Positions 1-9,086 of a DNA stretch of 35,522 bases are shown in pieces; position 1 is the stretch's first letter, and every line of letters starts with the position of its first letter. Under the pieces are notes generated by a model. That model had not been told where the DNA came from and did not search any database. It worked only from the letters and a program-made list of their open reading frames with translations. Origin of the DNA: Gammaproteobacteria bacterium. GTDB lineage: Bacteria > Pseudomonadota > Gammaproteobacteria > SZUA-229. The position numbers were made by a program, and so were the translations under genes. The DNA lies in NCBI GenBank assembly GCA_022340645.1, contig JAJDNP010000132.1, positions 1 to 35,522 on the forward strand, given 5' to 3'.

Positions 1-264
1 TCTGATTAATTATCATAAATTCTGGCGATGCCCAAAAGCCAGTATCAAGGCATAGGTTTGAAAGCATACTTATCGTATGATGAAAATCAATAAGGCTGAG
101 CCTGGCTTTTGGGCATCACCCCGCAGGGCGGGCTTTTAAACACACCCGAGTGAGTATAACCTGGCTGCGTTATAGTTCTTATGAATGGAATAACCATTCA
201 TCGCAAACCACGCCTTGAATCTGCACGCTTAAAGGCCCGCAGAACTTTATGATAATTAATCAGA
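1..264. repeat. MITE-like element with 19-bp terminal inverted repeats
   Basis: Positions 1-19 (TCTGATTAATTATCATAAA) are the exact reverse complement of 246-264, and similarity continues a few bases inward with one gap. Nested inside are a perfect 16-bp inverted repeat (27-42 with 102-117), an imperfect GC-rich pair near 128-137 and 231-240, and an 8-bp hairpin (181-188 with 194-201). No ORF of useful size lies within. The structure fits a non-autonomous miniature inverted-repeat element. The left end coincides with the window edge, so the element may extend further left. No target-site duplication can be tested. Confidence 0.6.
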
Positions 265-544
265 GTTGCCTTAATGCCAGACCATGTCCATCTGGTGCTG
301 ATCCCTTCGCGTGAAAAGATATTAAGGGAAACGCTGGCTGATGCTCATCGCAAATATACGTGGCGCGTGAATTTTCGGCAAGGGTGGCGTGGTCATTTAT
401 AACAGGAATGATTTCACTAAACAAAAAAATCGATATGTACTGTTTCTCTGTGCATTCTTGCATCAGCCTATAAAGTTGTTAAGATAGTGACAAATGAATT
501 CGTGGGCGAATAATAAACTTCCTCACAGGTAATGCAATCCAACT

Positions 545-1612
545 ATGCCAACAGCTATGAACGATTACCTGCAAATTGAAATTGCCATGAACAGCCTGCA
601 AAGCTGGTTCACATCACTCGTAATTGCAGCTGCCATTATCCTGTTGGCGTATGTCGCTAAGCATATAATACTTCGTCGCGTGCAATCAATGCTGGATGAC
701 AAGCAGCAGGCACTACGTATCGTACACGATGTGGTCAAGCAAACCCGCTGGCTGTTTGTCATCATCCTTGCTTTATCGCTGGGAACGGGTGTGCTGGAAA
801 TGCAGGAAAAGATACGTACCGTGATTAACACGATTACTGTCATTGCCCTGCTAATCCAGATGGGCCTTTGGGCTTCTGTTGCGTTCAGGGTAAGCATTGA
901 GCACTACCGTGAGCGCCAGCGCACGGAGAATCCCGCCAGTGTCACCACCATTAATATTCTGAATTTTACTACCAGGGTATTGCTGTGGGTAATCGTGCTG
1001 TTACTGGTACTGGACAATCTCGGAGTCAATATTACCGCACTGGTTGCCGGCCTCGGTGTTGGCGGTGTGGCAGTCGCACTTGCGGTGCAAACCATCCTCA
1101 GTGACCTGTTATCGTCGTTGTCGATCGCGCTGGACAAGCCTTTCGTCATTGGAGACTTTCTCATGGTCGGCGACATGCTCGGCTCGGTCGAATATGTTGG
1201 CCTGAAGACCACGCGGCTACGCAGTCTGTCCGGTGAGCAGCTTGTATTTTCCAATACTGACCTGTTGGGCAGTCGAATCCGTAATTTCGGCCGCATGTAC
1301 GAGCGCCGCGTCGCATTCAACCTTGGTGTTACTTACCAGACTACCCGCGAACAGATTAGAAAGGTGCCGGCCATCATTCGCGAGGCGATAGAAACGCAGG
1401 ATCGTACCCGTTTCGACCGCTCGCATTTCAAGGAGTACGGCGCATATTCCCTCAATTTCGAATCTGTGTACTACATCAACGGTCCGGACTACAACCAGTA
1501 TATGGATATCCAGCAGGCGATAAACCTGACTATCCACGAGGGATTTGAACGTGAAGGTATTGATTTCGCCTATCCAACACAGACACTGGTCCTGCAGCAG
1601 GCTGCAGGATGA
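545..1612 (+). CDS. MscS-family small-conductance mechanosensitive channel
   Basis: A 355-residue inner-membrane channel of the MscS family, which opens under membrane tension to release solutes on hypo-osmotic shock. Four hydrophobic segments are visible (about residues 20-45, 70-88, 95-120 and 135-160). They are followed by the pore-lining TM3 region, rich in Gly and Ala (GLGVGGVAVALAVQTILSD, about 167-190), and the beta-domain motif around DKPFVIGDFL. A C-terminal alpha/beta domain follows. The length is between E. coli MscS (286) and larger paralogues, because there is extra membrane sequence before the core. ATG at 545 is used; ATG at 557 is possible and neither has a strong ribosome binding site. 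It stands alone, with no co-directional gene nearby. Family assignment is firm; gating properties cannot be inferred. Confidence 0.9.
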   Translation: MPTAMNDYLQIEIAMNSLQSWFTSLVIAAAIILLAYVAKHIILRRVQSMLDDKQQALRIVHDVVKQTRWLFVIILALSLGTGVLEMQEKIRTVINTITVIALLIQMGLWASVAFRVSIEHYRERQRTENPASVTTINILNFTTRVLLWVIVLLLVLDNLGVNITALVAGLGVGGVAVALAVQTILSDLLSSLSIALDKPFVIGDFLMVGDMLGSVEYVGLKTTRLRSLSGEQLVFSNTDLLGSRIRNFGRMYERRVAFNLGVTYQTTREQIRKVPAIIREAIETQDRTRFDRSHFKEYGAYSLNFESVYYINGPDYNQYMDIQQAINLTIHEGFEREGIDFAYPTQTLVLQQAAG

Positions 1613-2026
1613 GTTGATGTGCCTGGTCAATCAGGTGACCACGGCTATTGTGAGCTTGTATTCTTGTAGTCCAGTAAATTTATAGGGAAATTCTCGCCTG
1701 GTACCACTGTTATTTTTTTTAAAGTTGTAAATGGAACACTAGTAGGATAATCAGGTCAAATAAAGTTCGGTGGGGGATTCTTAAGTCGGCATCGATTCAA
1801 TTTCTGGCGTACCTGAGCTGAATATTAGCGGCAGAATTTAGTGTTGCTCAGCTGTTGTTTTTTTACTTTATGCCACCATTTTAATTTATGATAGGCAGGA
1901 CAGGCAGGTATTATCTATAGAAGTTTTTTGATGTTTGTAAATAAAATATCAGTAAAATATATTTAGATGAAAATCGGTTTGTGGTTTAGTAAATTTAGAA
2001 AGATTGATCTACACTGAAGGTGAAGT
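1613..2026. other. Intergenic gap between the MscS gene and clpS, AT-rich
   Basis: No gene is supported here. A weak inverted repeat AGCTGA/TCAGCT (1816-1821 with 1848-1853) followed by a T run at about 1857-1864 could terminate the MscS transcript, but the loop is long. The last 100 bases before clpS are very AT-rich and probably carry the clpSA promoter. I could not fix convincing -35 and -10 boxes. Confidence 0.4.
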
Positions 2027-2389
2027 ATGAGTAATCTCATAGGGAATGGTTACCAGGTTGTTAACAGTAAAGATGATGACTGGGACCATGATTATGACAG
2101 TGGTCTTGTGGTTGAGGAGCAAAAACCCAGGTTAAAACCACCGAAACAATATAAGGTCATGATAATTAATGATGATTACACTCCAATGGAATTTGTTGTA
2201 CAGGTGTTGATAATGTTTTTTGCCATGGACCATGCGAAAGCAACACGTGTAATGATGTCAGTGCACACTAAAGGTAAAGGTATTTGTGGTGTTTACAGCC
2301 ATGATATTGCTGAAACCAAGGTGGATCAGGTGAATGAGTATTCGCGAATGAACCAGCATCCCCTGATGTGTACCATGGAAGAAGCCTGA
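2027..2389 (+). CDS. clpS: ClpS, ATP-dependent Clp protease adaptor
   Basis: A 120-residue adaptor that binds N-degron substrates (destabilising N-terminal residues) and hands them to ClpA for degradation by ClpAP. The family core starts near residue 40 and is complete: the substrate pocket NDDYTPMEF (residues 48-56) with the two Asp residues that bind the substrate amino group, the conserved His80 in VHTKGKG, and the C-terminal CGVY...AETKVDQVNEY and HPLMCTME blocks. The acidic N-terminal extension (about 35 residues) is somewhat longer than in the 106-residue E. coli protein; in the family this tail acts on ClpA. It lies 65 bp upstream of clpA on the same strand, the usual clpS-clpA operon. 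Confidence 0.97.
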   Translation: MSNLIGNGYQVVNSKDDDWDHDYDSGLVVEEQKPRLKPPKQYKVMIINDDYTPMEFVVQVLIMFFAMDHAKATRVMMSVHTKGKGICGVYSHDIAETKVDQVNEYSRMNQHPLMCTMEEA

Positions 2390-2454
2390 TAGTTTAACAG
2401 AGTTTATTACCTGTTATTTTTTTTACCTGTTTTATTTAAATTAGGGTAGGTACC

Positions 2455-4716
2455 ATGTTAAGTAAAGAGCTTGAAGCATCATTAAATCAAGCATTCAACG
2501 ATGCCAGAGAAAAAAGACACGAATACATCACGGTTGAGCACTTGTTGCTTTCCCTGTTAGACAATAACAGCGTCAACGTGGTGTTGCAGGCCTGTGGCAC
2601 AGATATCAATCTACTTGGCAGGGAACTGATGGAGTATCTTGATAAAAATACCCCCGTTTTTGGCGATGTAGTTGGCGGCGAAGTACAGCCAACACTCGGT
2701 TTCCAGCGGGTACTGCAACGTGCCGTGTTTCACGTACAGTCTTCCGGCAAAAAAGAAGTTGTCGGCGCCAATGTCCTGGTTGCCATGTTCGGCGAGCAGG
2801 AGTCACAGGCAGTTTACCTGCTGCATCAACAAAATGTTAACCGCCTGGATGTGGTCAATTACATTTCTCATGGCATTACCAAGGTGTCTAATGAAACAGA
2901 GAAGCTGGAAGATCATTCCGAGCAGACGGTTACCCAGGATGCAGAAGCCCAGCCGCTGGAAAATTACACAACGAATCTAAACCAGTCTGCCATGCAGGGC
3001 CTGGTTGACCCGTTAATTGGCCGTGCTTATGAAGTTGAGCGAACTGTACAGATTTTGTGCCGCCGCCGTAAAAATAATCCATTGCTGGTAGGAGAAGCCG
3101 GTGTGGGTAAAACTGCCCTTGCCGAAGGTCTGGCAAAACGTATCGTTGATAAAGAAGTTCCCGAGGTTTTGTTAGGCAGCACTATTTATTCACTCGATTT
3201 GGGTTCACTGGTTGCCGGTACCAAGTATCGCGGTGATTTTGAGAAGCGCCTGAAAGGTGTATTGAAACAGTTAAAACAACGTCCCGGCGCAATACTGTTT
3301 ATTGACGAAATCCATACTATTATCGGTGCGGGTTCTGCCTCCGGTGGCGTAATGGATGCTTCCAATTTAATTAAACCGATGCTGGCGAATGGCGAGCTTA
3401 AATGTATTGGTTCAACCACCTACGCAGAATTCAGGAGCGTGTTCGAGAAAGATCACGCGCTGGCGCGCCGGTTCCAGAAGATCGATATTGAAGAGCCGAG
3501 TGTAGAAGAAACCGTCGAGATTTTGAAAGGACTGAAAACACGCTTTGAAGAACATCATGATGTGAAATACAGCAACAACGCATTACGTGCTGCCGCTGAG
3601 CTCTCGCAACGTTACATTCTGGACCGTTTCCTGCCCGATAAGGCCATTGACGTGATTGATGAGGCGGGCGCCAACAAACAGCTGCAGCCCCAAGGTGGTA
3701 AGGCGAACAAGAGAACGATCAACGTGCATGATATTGAAAGTATCATCGCCAAAATTGCACGCATTCCTGCGAAAACGGTCAGCACCTCTGATACCGATGC
3801 GCTGAAAAACCTCGAGCGTGACCTGAAGATGGTCGTGTTCGGCCAGGACAATGCGATAAGCACACTGGTGACCGCGATACGTATGTCACGTTCCGGCCTG
3901 GGCGATCCCGAAAAACCAATTGGTTCTTTCCTGTTTACAGGCCCAACGGGTGTTGGTAAGACCGAGGTAAGCAGGCAGCTTGCTAACATCCTGGGTATCG
4001 AGTTATTACGCTTTGATATGTCTGAATATATGGAGCGCCATACCGTATCACGTTTGATTGGCGCGCCGCCGGGATATGTCGGGTTTGATGACGGTGGTCT
4101 GTTAACCGAGGCAGTTAACAAGCATCCGCACTGTGTACTGCTGCTGGATGAAATCGAAAAAGCGCATCCGGAAGTCTTTAATATACTGCTGCAGGTAATG
4201 GATCATGGCACGCTAACCGACAGCAATGGCCGTAAGGCAGACTTTAGAAATGTTATTCTGATTATGACCAGTAATGCCGGTGCACAGTTAATATCCCGCC
4301 GCTCAATGGGCTTTACGGAACAGCAGAACGAACTTGATGGTATGGAGGAAATCAAGAAGATGTTTACGCCGGAGTTCAGGAACCGACTGGACGCCATTGT
4401 TAACTTCGAATCGCTTGATGCGCATACATTATCGAACGTTGTTGACAAGTTCCTGGTTGCATTTGAAGCACAACTGAACGAGAAGAAAGTAACCATCACT
4501 GTGGATAAGGAAGCGCGTAGCTGGTTAGCTGAGAAAGGCTACGACCCGAAAATGGGTGCAAGGCCGATGGCACGCGTTATTCAGGAGCACCTCAAGAAAC
4601 CTTTGGCAAATGAACTGCTGTTCGGTGAATTAACCAGGGGTGGCCATGTCAATGTCACGGTTTCTGCGGATAATGAAATCGCCATCGAGATTACCTCGGA
4701 AGCAGTGAAGGCCTAG
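2455..4716 (+). CDS. clpA: ClpA, AAA+ unfoldase subunit of ClpAP protease
   Basis: A 753-residue double-ring AAA+ unfoldase that unfolds substrates and feeds them into ClpP. An N-terminal Clp repeat domain (about 1-145) binds ClpS. D1 carries Walker A GEAGVGKT (213-220) and Walker [11 protein letters not shown]2 carries Walker A GPTGVGKT (496-503), Walker [15 protein letters not shown], the pore loop GYVG and the C-terminal small domain. The ClpP-docking tripeptide is MGF (618-620), where IGF or IGL is usual; this is a mild variant. There is no long middle domain, which separates it from ClpB/ClpC. Length matches E. coli ClpA (758). A strong hairpin terminator lies 48 bp after the stop. clpP is not in the window. 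Confidence 0.97.
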   Translation: MLSKELEASLNQAFNDAREKRHEYITVEHLLLSLLDNNSVNVVLQACGTDINLLGRELMEYLDKNTPVFGDVVGGEVQPTLGFQRVLQRAVFHVQSSGKKEVVGANVLVAMFGEQESQAVYLLHQQNVNRLDVVNYISHGITKVSNETEKLEDHSEQTVTQDAEAQPLENYTTNLNQSAMQGLVDPLIGRAYEVERTVQILCRRRKNNPLLVGEAGVGKTALAEGLAKRIVDKEVPEVLLGSTIYSLDLGSLVAGTKYRGDFEKRLKGVLKQLKQRPGAILFIDEIHTIIGAGSASGGVMDASNLIKPMLANGELKCIGSTTYAEFRSVFEKDHALARRFQKIDIEEPSVEETVEILKGLKTRFEEHHDVKYSNNALRAAAELSQRYILDRFLPDKAIDVIDEAGANKQLQPQGGKANKRTINVHDIESIIAKIARIPAKTVSTSDTDALKNLERDLKMVVFGQDNAISTLVTAIRMSRSGLGDPEKPIGSFLFTGPTGVGKTEVSRQLANILGIELLRFDMSEYMERHTVSRLIGAPPGYVGFDDGGLLTEAVNKHPHCVLLLDEIEKAHPEVFNILLQVMDHGTLTDSNGRKADFRNVILIMTSNAGAQLISRRSMGFTEQQNELDGMEEIKKMFTPEFRNRLDAIVNFESLDAHTLSNVVDKFLVAFEAQLNEKKVTITVDKEARSWLAEKGYDPKMGARPMARVIQEHLKKPLANELLFGELTRGGHVNVTVSADNEIAIEITSEAVKA

Positions 4717-4763
4717 GCTATTAACCGAAAAATACCAGCTCCACATCAGGTATTTAAATTAAT

Positions 4764-4798
4764 AAAGGCTGCTGATTAAAATAATCAGCAGCCTTTTT
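4764..4798 (+). terminator. Rho-independent terminator after clpA
   Basis: A perfect 15-bp stem (4764-4778 with 4782-4796) has a 3-base loop and runs into a T tract at 4794-4798. It ends clpSA transcription. The reverse strand also has a T-rich tail, so it may serve as a bidirectional terminator for the convergent infA. Confidence 0.9.
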
Positions 4799-4923
4799 AT
4801 TTAGCCGAAATTTGCAGTGACGTGTAAAAAGCTAAAAGCATTTAACCGCAGACAAATTTGACAGCATCAAATTTGAACAGCAGGAAGCTGGCCCAAAGGG
4901 TGTAGGGCAGGACGCCCGGAATA

Positions 4924-5044
<121 letters not shown>

Positions 5045-5102
5045 GAATTCGTTTTTAGAATTTGCAAGCCTTCGAATTTATATTCCGGCTTAAAACAAAT
5101 AA

Positions 5103-5321
5103 TTATTTAGCGCGGTAAACGATGCGGCCTTTTTCCAGGTCGTAAGGTGTGAGTTCAACGGTAACCTGGTCACCTGTCATAATACGTATATAATGTTTGC
5201 GCATTTTTCCGGAAATGTGCGCGATAACAGTGTGACCATTTTCCAGTTCCACCCGGAACATTGTGTTAGGAAGTGTTTCGGTCACCACGCCATCCATTTG
5301 TATTGCTTCTTCTTTAGCCAT
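5103..5321 (-). CDS. infA: Translation initiation factor IF-1
   Basis: A 72-residue single OB-fold protein that occupies the A site of the 30S subunit during initiation together with IF2 and IF3. The sequence is the canonical bacterial IF1 from start to end: [19 protein letters not shown], then [20 protein letters not shown] and the [17 protein letters not shown] core. Length equals E. coli IF1 (72). It is convergent with clpA, a conserved gammaproteobacterial arrangement. A plausible promoter is seen about 90 bp upstream (5412-5439), so it need not depend on the peptidase gene behind it. The usual partners aat and ate are not adjacent. Confidence 0.98.
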   Translation of the reverse strand: MAKEEAIQMDGVVTETLPNTMFRVELENGHTVIAHISGKMRKHYIRIMTGDQVTVELTPYDLEKGRIVYRAK

Positions 5322-5348
5322 ATACCAGTAATTCTGTTTGTTGAAATT

Positions 5349-5400
5349 TAAATAAGCCAGGATCAGATGTAAGAACTGCTATATCCGTCTGGCTTTATTT
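5349..5400 (-). other. Long imperfect hairpin in the infA leader / after the M23 gene
   Basis: AAATAAGCCAG (5350-5360) pairs with CTGGCTTTATTT (5389-5400), and a second pair GGAT/ATCC extends the stem. Read on the minus strand it could terminate the M23 gene (stop at 5448). If the promoter proposed at 5412-5439 is real, it lies inside the infA 5' leader instead. Both roles are inference. Confidence 0.45.
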
Positions 5401-5411
5401 GATGATGGGCA

Positions 5412-5439
5412 ATTATCGTTGTTTTGACGTGAATCGCAA
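5412..5439 (-). promoter_or_regulatory. Putative sigma70 promoter for infA
   Basis: On the minus strand TTGCGA (5439-5434) is followed after 16 bases by GATAAT (5417-5412), with a GC-containing stretch just downstream. Matches are 4/6 and 5/6 to consensus. It sits directly after the M23 stop codon and about 90 bp before the infA start. Confidence 0.4.
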
Positions 5440-5447
5440 GCTTTTTA

Positions 5448-6332
5448 TTAATTTTTGACTGATTTAACCGGTTTTTCTGGCGATGACAAAATAATATTGC
5501 CTTCTTCGGGCAGCATGTAAACCGGGTCGATTGTTGTCTGGTTGGCAATTATAGAAAAGTGCAGGTGCGGGCCGGTAACACGACCCGTCTGGCCAACTTT
5601 ACCGATAATGTCTCCCTGTTTAACGGCATCACCCGGTTTGACGTCGATTTTGCTCAAATGTGCATACAGGCTGATGACACCCTGGCCATGATCAATGTAA
5701 ATCATATTGCCGCTGAAAAAGAAATCGCCGGTGTCGATAACGGTGCCATCGGCGGTTGCTTTAATCGGTGTGCCTTCATCCGCGGCGATATCAAGACCAC
5801 TGTGCGGGCTTCGTTCCTGTTCATTAAAAAATCGGCGTAATCCGAAAATGCTGCTGATTCTTCCCGTTACCGGCCAGATAAAATCGACGCTGGGCGTCAT
5901 TTCGGTGAACTGCGTCTTCGCTTTTCGCTTACGTTTACTTTCCGCGGCAATACGCTCGATATCCTCTTTATTCGGATTTACCTTGCGTTTGTTTTTTATC
6001 GTCAGATGCTGTTCTTTGTATTTTTTATATACAACAGTAAATTTTCTATTGTCACTTTGTCCATCTGCGTGTTTGACCGTAAATTCGTAACTACCAGGTT
6101 TTACTGATAAACCTATTCCTGCCATAGCGACCCAGTTATTTTTATAGGGAAAAACAGCAACGCGTTTATTTTTGAAAAAAACCTTCGTGCCCTGTGTGTA
6201 ATCAGGCAATTGCAATAGCGCAATACCGCCGGGAACCAGGGCCTGTTCGGGTAGTGCGTAAACAGTATGGCTGGTAAAGATAAGTAATACTGAAAAGCAG
6301 AGTCGAGTCAGGTAAATTTTAGGATTTTGCAT
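5448..6332 (-). CDS. Secreted M23 (LytM-type) peptidoglycan endopeptidase
   Basis: A 294-residue exported zinc metallopeptidase of the M23 family, which cuts peptide cross-links in peptidoglycan. Residues 1-26 form a signal peptide (hydrophobic LCFSVLLIFTSHTVYA). Residues 27-110 form a beta-rich N-domain, 111-145 a Lys/Arg-rich linker, and 150-285 the LytM domain. The zinc and catalytic residues are all present: His177 and Asp181 in HSGLD, His225 in YAHLS, His256 and His258 in HLHF. It should therefore be active and not a degenerate EnvC/NlpD-like activator. It has no LysM domain and no coiled coil. It lies 126 bp upstream of infA on the same strand. The specific cross-link cleaved cannot be read from the sequence. 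Confidence 0.92.
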   Translation of the reverse strand: MQNPKIYLTRLCFSVLLIFTSHTVYALPEQALVPGGIALLQLPDYTQGTKVFFKNKRVAVFPYKNNWVAMAGIGLSVKPGSYEFTVKHADGQSDNRKFTVVYKKYKEQHLTIKNKRKVNPNKEDIERIAAESKRKRKAKTQFTEMTPSVDFIWPVTGRISSIFGLRRFFNEQERSPHSGLDIAADEGTPIKATADGTVIDTGDFFFSGNMIYIDHGQGVISLYAHLSKIDVKPGDAVKQGDIIGKVGQTGRVTGPHLHFSIIANQTTIDPVYMLPEEGNIILSSPEKPVKSVKN

Positions 6333-6766
6333 GTGATTATATTTATTAAATTAATGTATCTGGTAATGTATTTGGGCGCACTGACCTACATAAAGCTGTT
6401 GCATATTCTTGCAGGTGCGATTTTAATCGCACAACGGTGCCAGTATTTTTTCATAACGTTCGTTAAATCCCGTCATGCTTCTGGTTTATCGCCCGAATAA
6501 ATTCGAACCCACGCACAATTTAATTGAGTGCGGGTTAATCACTGGCCAGCTTTAATTTTAATGTATCAGGCCGTATATTTCACAATTAATGAAAGCGAGA
6601 TAATCGGCATCCAGAATTTTATTCATGAATTGTAGTTTCTTAAATGCTGAAAATGGATATCAGAAATAAAAAAAAACGGCAGTTTAATTTACTCATCGGT
6701 CTATCCTCTCAAGAATTAGACACTCTGACAATCCCGGGGCGATTCACTCGCTACGTCCCCTTTGAT
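6333..6766. other. Intergenic gap between the M23 and response-regulator genes
   Basis: No gene is supported. It holds one family A palindromic repeat (listed separately at 6411-6512). A GGGG/CCCC hairpin at about 6735-6761 lies just past the response-regulator stop on the minus strand, without a clear T tract. A poly-A run is at 6667-6675. Confidence 0.5.
6411..6512. repeat. Family A palindromic repeat (two half-elements)
   Basis: GCAGGTGCGATTTTAATCGC begins the left half. Its hairpin is GTGCGAT-TTTA-ATCGCAC at 6415-6432. The right half, near 6491-6510, reads on the minus strand as GGGTTCGAATTTATTCGGGC. The same loop TTTA and 7-bp stem recur at 4955 and 27442 with different but still paired stem bases. 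Confidence 0.6.
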
Positions 6767-7180
6767 TTAAGAATTTAGAATATTCAAATCGAACAACTGT
6801 GTGATTAGCTGCTCGAGTTCTTTCTCGAGTACCGGTTTCTGAAGAAGAATGAACGGCGATGCGCCTCTATAGTCTTTTTCCAGTTCTGCGGCACTGTGGG
6901 CAGTAATAAAGACTGAACGAATCCGGAACTGCTGCCAAATGCTGTTGGCAGCTTCCACGCCGGTCATCCTGGTGCGTAACCTGGTATCCATCAGTATCAG
7001 ATCAGGTCGATGCTCTGCTGCTTCTCGGATCGCGGCTTCACCTGTGTCAACGACGCCAACTACGGTGCAGCCTAACCGTTCGACAATGTATTTGAGAGCC
7101 CTGGACGAAATGGCTTCATCTTCAACAATTAAGATTTTAATCGGTATCAATTTCAAGCCTCTATTCCGGCGTTGCACCAA
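6767..7180 (-). CDS. Single-domain response regulator (receiver only)
   Basis: A receiver domain with almost nothing else, 137 residues from the earliest start (TTG, 7180). The phosphorylation site is complete: acidic cluster E20-D21-E22, phospho-acceptor Asp65 in LILMDTRL, Thr93 in FITA and Lys115 in QKPV. There is no DNA-binding or enzymatic output domain, so it probably acts by protein contact or in a phosphorelay. Its gene is divergent from the histidine kinase gene, separated by about 140 bp, and the two probably form a pair. A better start may be TTG at 7150-7148, which has AGAGG seven bases upstream and gives about 127 residues. GTG at 7177 is another option. Confidence 0.9.
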   Translation of the reverse strand: MVQRRNRGLKLIPIKILIVEDEAISSRALKYIVERLGCTVVGVVDTGEAAIREAAEHRPDLILMDTRLRTRMTGVEAANSIWQQFRIRSVFITAHSAAELEKDYRGASPFILLQKPVLEKELEQLITQLFDLNILNS

Positions 7181-7322
7181 ATAAATGAATATGCGTGGTA
7201 TATTAACTGTTTCCGTGAAGGAACTGCGGTTCTTTTTAGAGCGATGGCCCTAAAGGCTGGGGCGCTGATAAATTTTATCTTGAAAATACTACTTCATAGG
7301 GCATGTCTAGAGGGGGCGACGA

Positions 7323-9086
7323 GTGACGGACTTTGACGATGAGCAAATTGCAGATCATGTGCTAAATGATCTGCAGTCCATGAAAGATTTGCGTTATCTC
7401 GAGCAATTCGAGAATCTCATTATCACTCTTTCAGGCAGATTCGTGAACCTGGGCGCCAGGGACCTGGATGCTGAGATCAATAATGCGCTGCAAGCCATAG
7501 GTAGTTTTGCCAAAGTTGAGCGCAGTTATGTATTTCAGTTTTCTGAGGATCGCAGACGCTTCACCAACACCCACGAATGGTGTGCGAACGGCGTCAAGCC
7601 GATGATTAATCGTATTCAGGATGCATCTGCTGACCAGTATCGCTGGGCGCTTCAGCATTTCTTACGCGGTGAAGATCTATACATTGAGGATGTGGAAAAA
7701 ATGCCGCCGGAAGCAGCGATCGTGAAAGATGAGTTTGTGGCTCAAGGCATTCGGTCCATGGTGAATGTCCCACTCATATGCGACGGCCGGGTCATCGGTT
7801 TTGTGGGCTTCGATGCTTTGTATCATCCGAAGATCTGGACAACAAAGCACCGAAATCTGCTGAAGGTTGTTGGAGAGATTATCGCGGGTGCAATTGAGCG
7901 AGAGCGCAAGACCACGGTGTTATCACATCAATTGCATCTGGAAAAACTGGTCGCCGAAATCTCAACGTATTTCATTAATGTTCCTGTCTCTCAGCTGGAG
8001 AACGGAATCGCTGATGCCATCAAGAGAATCGGTGAGTTCACCGGCGTAGATCGAAGCTATGTCTTTCGTATATCCAGCGACAATACCTGTATGAATAATA
8101 CCCACGAATGGTGTGCAGCGTCTGTAGAACCTCACATCGAAAGATTGCAGGGACTACCGGTGGCAGAGTTCGGGTATTCGATGCAATGGCTCAAACAGGG
8201 TGAAGTGTTTCACGTGCCAGACATAGCCGAACTACCTCCCGAGGCGGAGCGCGAACGGAAGGAATTCGAGAGAGAAGGGATCAAAACCCTGGTGAATGTT
8301 CCCATTATGGCTCGCCAGAAGATGATTGGTTTTCTCGGCTTTGATGCAGTTTACGCCCGTAAATTGTGGTCTGAAGACGATATCCGCCTTCTAAAGCTCA
8401 TTGGAGAGATCATTGCCAATGCTCTGGACCGTAAGACAATAGAGGATCGCCTGCAGGACTCTCTTAGAGACAAAGAGGTGCTTCTGCGTGAAATCCACCA
8501 TCGAGTGAAGAACAATATGCAAATCGTCAACAGCCTGCTTTTTCTTCAGGAACAGGCGGTTCATGACCGGGTGGACACAATCGCCCTGGATGCCTTTGAA
8601 CAAAGTCGAGCGCGAATAAAGGCTATGGCTACCATCCATGATCGTCTCTATCGTTCCAGTGAGTTCTCCTCGATTGATTTTGAAGAGTACCTGAACGCAT
8701 TAGTCCCGGAGCTTATCAGTTCATATGCCGACGGGGACAAAATAAAGATTGACGTATCAGCTCAAGCAATCAGGCTCGGCCTTGATGCAGCTGTACCATG
8801 CGCACTCATAATAAACGAGCTCATCACTAACAGTCTGAAGCATGCTTTCCCGCAGGGTCAGTCTGGCATAATCAAGTTGACAATGAATCATAAACCGGAA
8901 GGTGGTATTCGACTTGTTGTTTCAGACAACGGAATCGGGATGCCGATGATTGATGGCAAGCAAATGTTACCAAACACCCTGGGCTTACAATTGGTAACAG
9001 ACCTCGCGCGACAACTGGGCGGAACGGTAACAGTAAGTAACGAACAGGGGACACTAATGCAGGTTGATTTTTCACAAGTTGATTGA
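7323..9086 (+). CDS. Sensor histidine kinase, tandem GAF domains plus HisKA_2
   Basis: A 587-residue soluble-looking kinase with no membrane segment. Two GAF domains (about 35-195 and 205-370) are clearly similar to each other: both contain RSYVF, NTHEWCA, a PPEA segment, VNVP and IGF(V/L)GFDA, which suggests internal duplication. A HisKA_2-type dimerisation domain follows, with EIHHRVKNNMQIVNSL (phospho-acceptor His392 or His393). The HATPase_c domain has N-box NELITNSLKHAF and G-boxes DNGIGMP and TLGLQLV. The GAF pair probably senses a small ligand or redox state, but the ligand is unknown. GTG start at 7323 with GAGGGGG about 6 bases upstream is well supported. Its likely partner is the divergent receiver at 6767-7180. 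Confidence 0.92.
   Translation: MTDFDDEQIADHVLNDLQSMKDLRYLEQFENLIITLSGRFVNLGARDLDAEINNALQAIGSFAKVERSYVFQFSEDRRRFTNTHEWCANGVKPMINRIQDASADQYRWALQHFLRGEDLYIEDVEKMPPEAAIVKDEFVAQGIRSMVNVPLICDGRVIGFVGFDALYHPKIWTTKHRNLLKVVGEIIAGAIERERKTTVLSHQLHLEKLVAEISTYFINVPVSQLENGIADAIKRIGEFTGVDRSYVFRISSDNTCMNNTHEWCAASVEPHIERLQGLPVAEFGYSMQWLKQGEVFHVPDIAELPPEAERERKEFEREGIKTLVNVPIMARQKMIGFLGFDAVYARKLWSEDDIRLLKLIGEIIANALDRKTIEDRLQDSLRDKEVLLREIHHRVKNNMQIVNSLLFLQEQAVHDRVDTIALDAFEQSRARIKAMATIHDRLYRSSEFSSIDFEEYLNALVPELISSYADGDKIKIDVSAQAIRLGLDAAVPCALIINELITNSLKHAFPQGQSGIIKLTMNHKPEGGIRLVVSDNGIGMPMIDGKQMLPNTLGLQLVTDLARQLGGTVTVSNEQGTLMQVDFSQVD

Noticed and set aside
260-463. 67-codon minus-strand ORF beside the terminal-repeat element
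   Set aside because: No recognisable motif and no ribosome binding site seen, and its end runs into the repeat. Probably chance.
1816-1864. Terminator after the MscS gene
   Set aside because: The stem is only 6 bp with a 26-base loop. Mentioned in the gap entry but not called as a feature.
5448-6332. Reading as a catalytically dead LytM activator (EnvC/NlpD type)
   Set aside because: All zinc and catalytic histidines and the aspartate are present.
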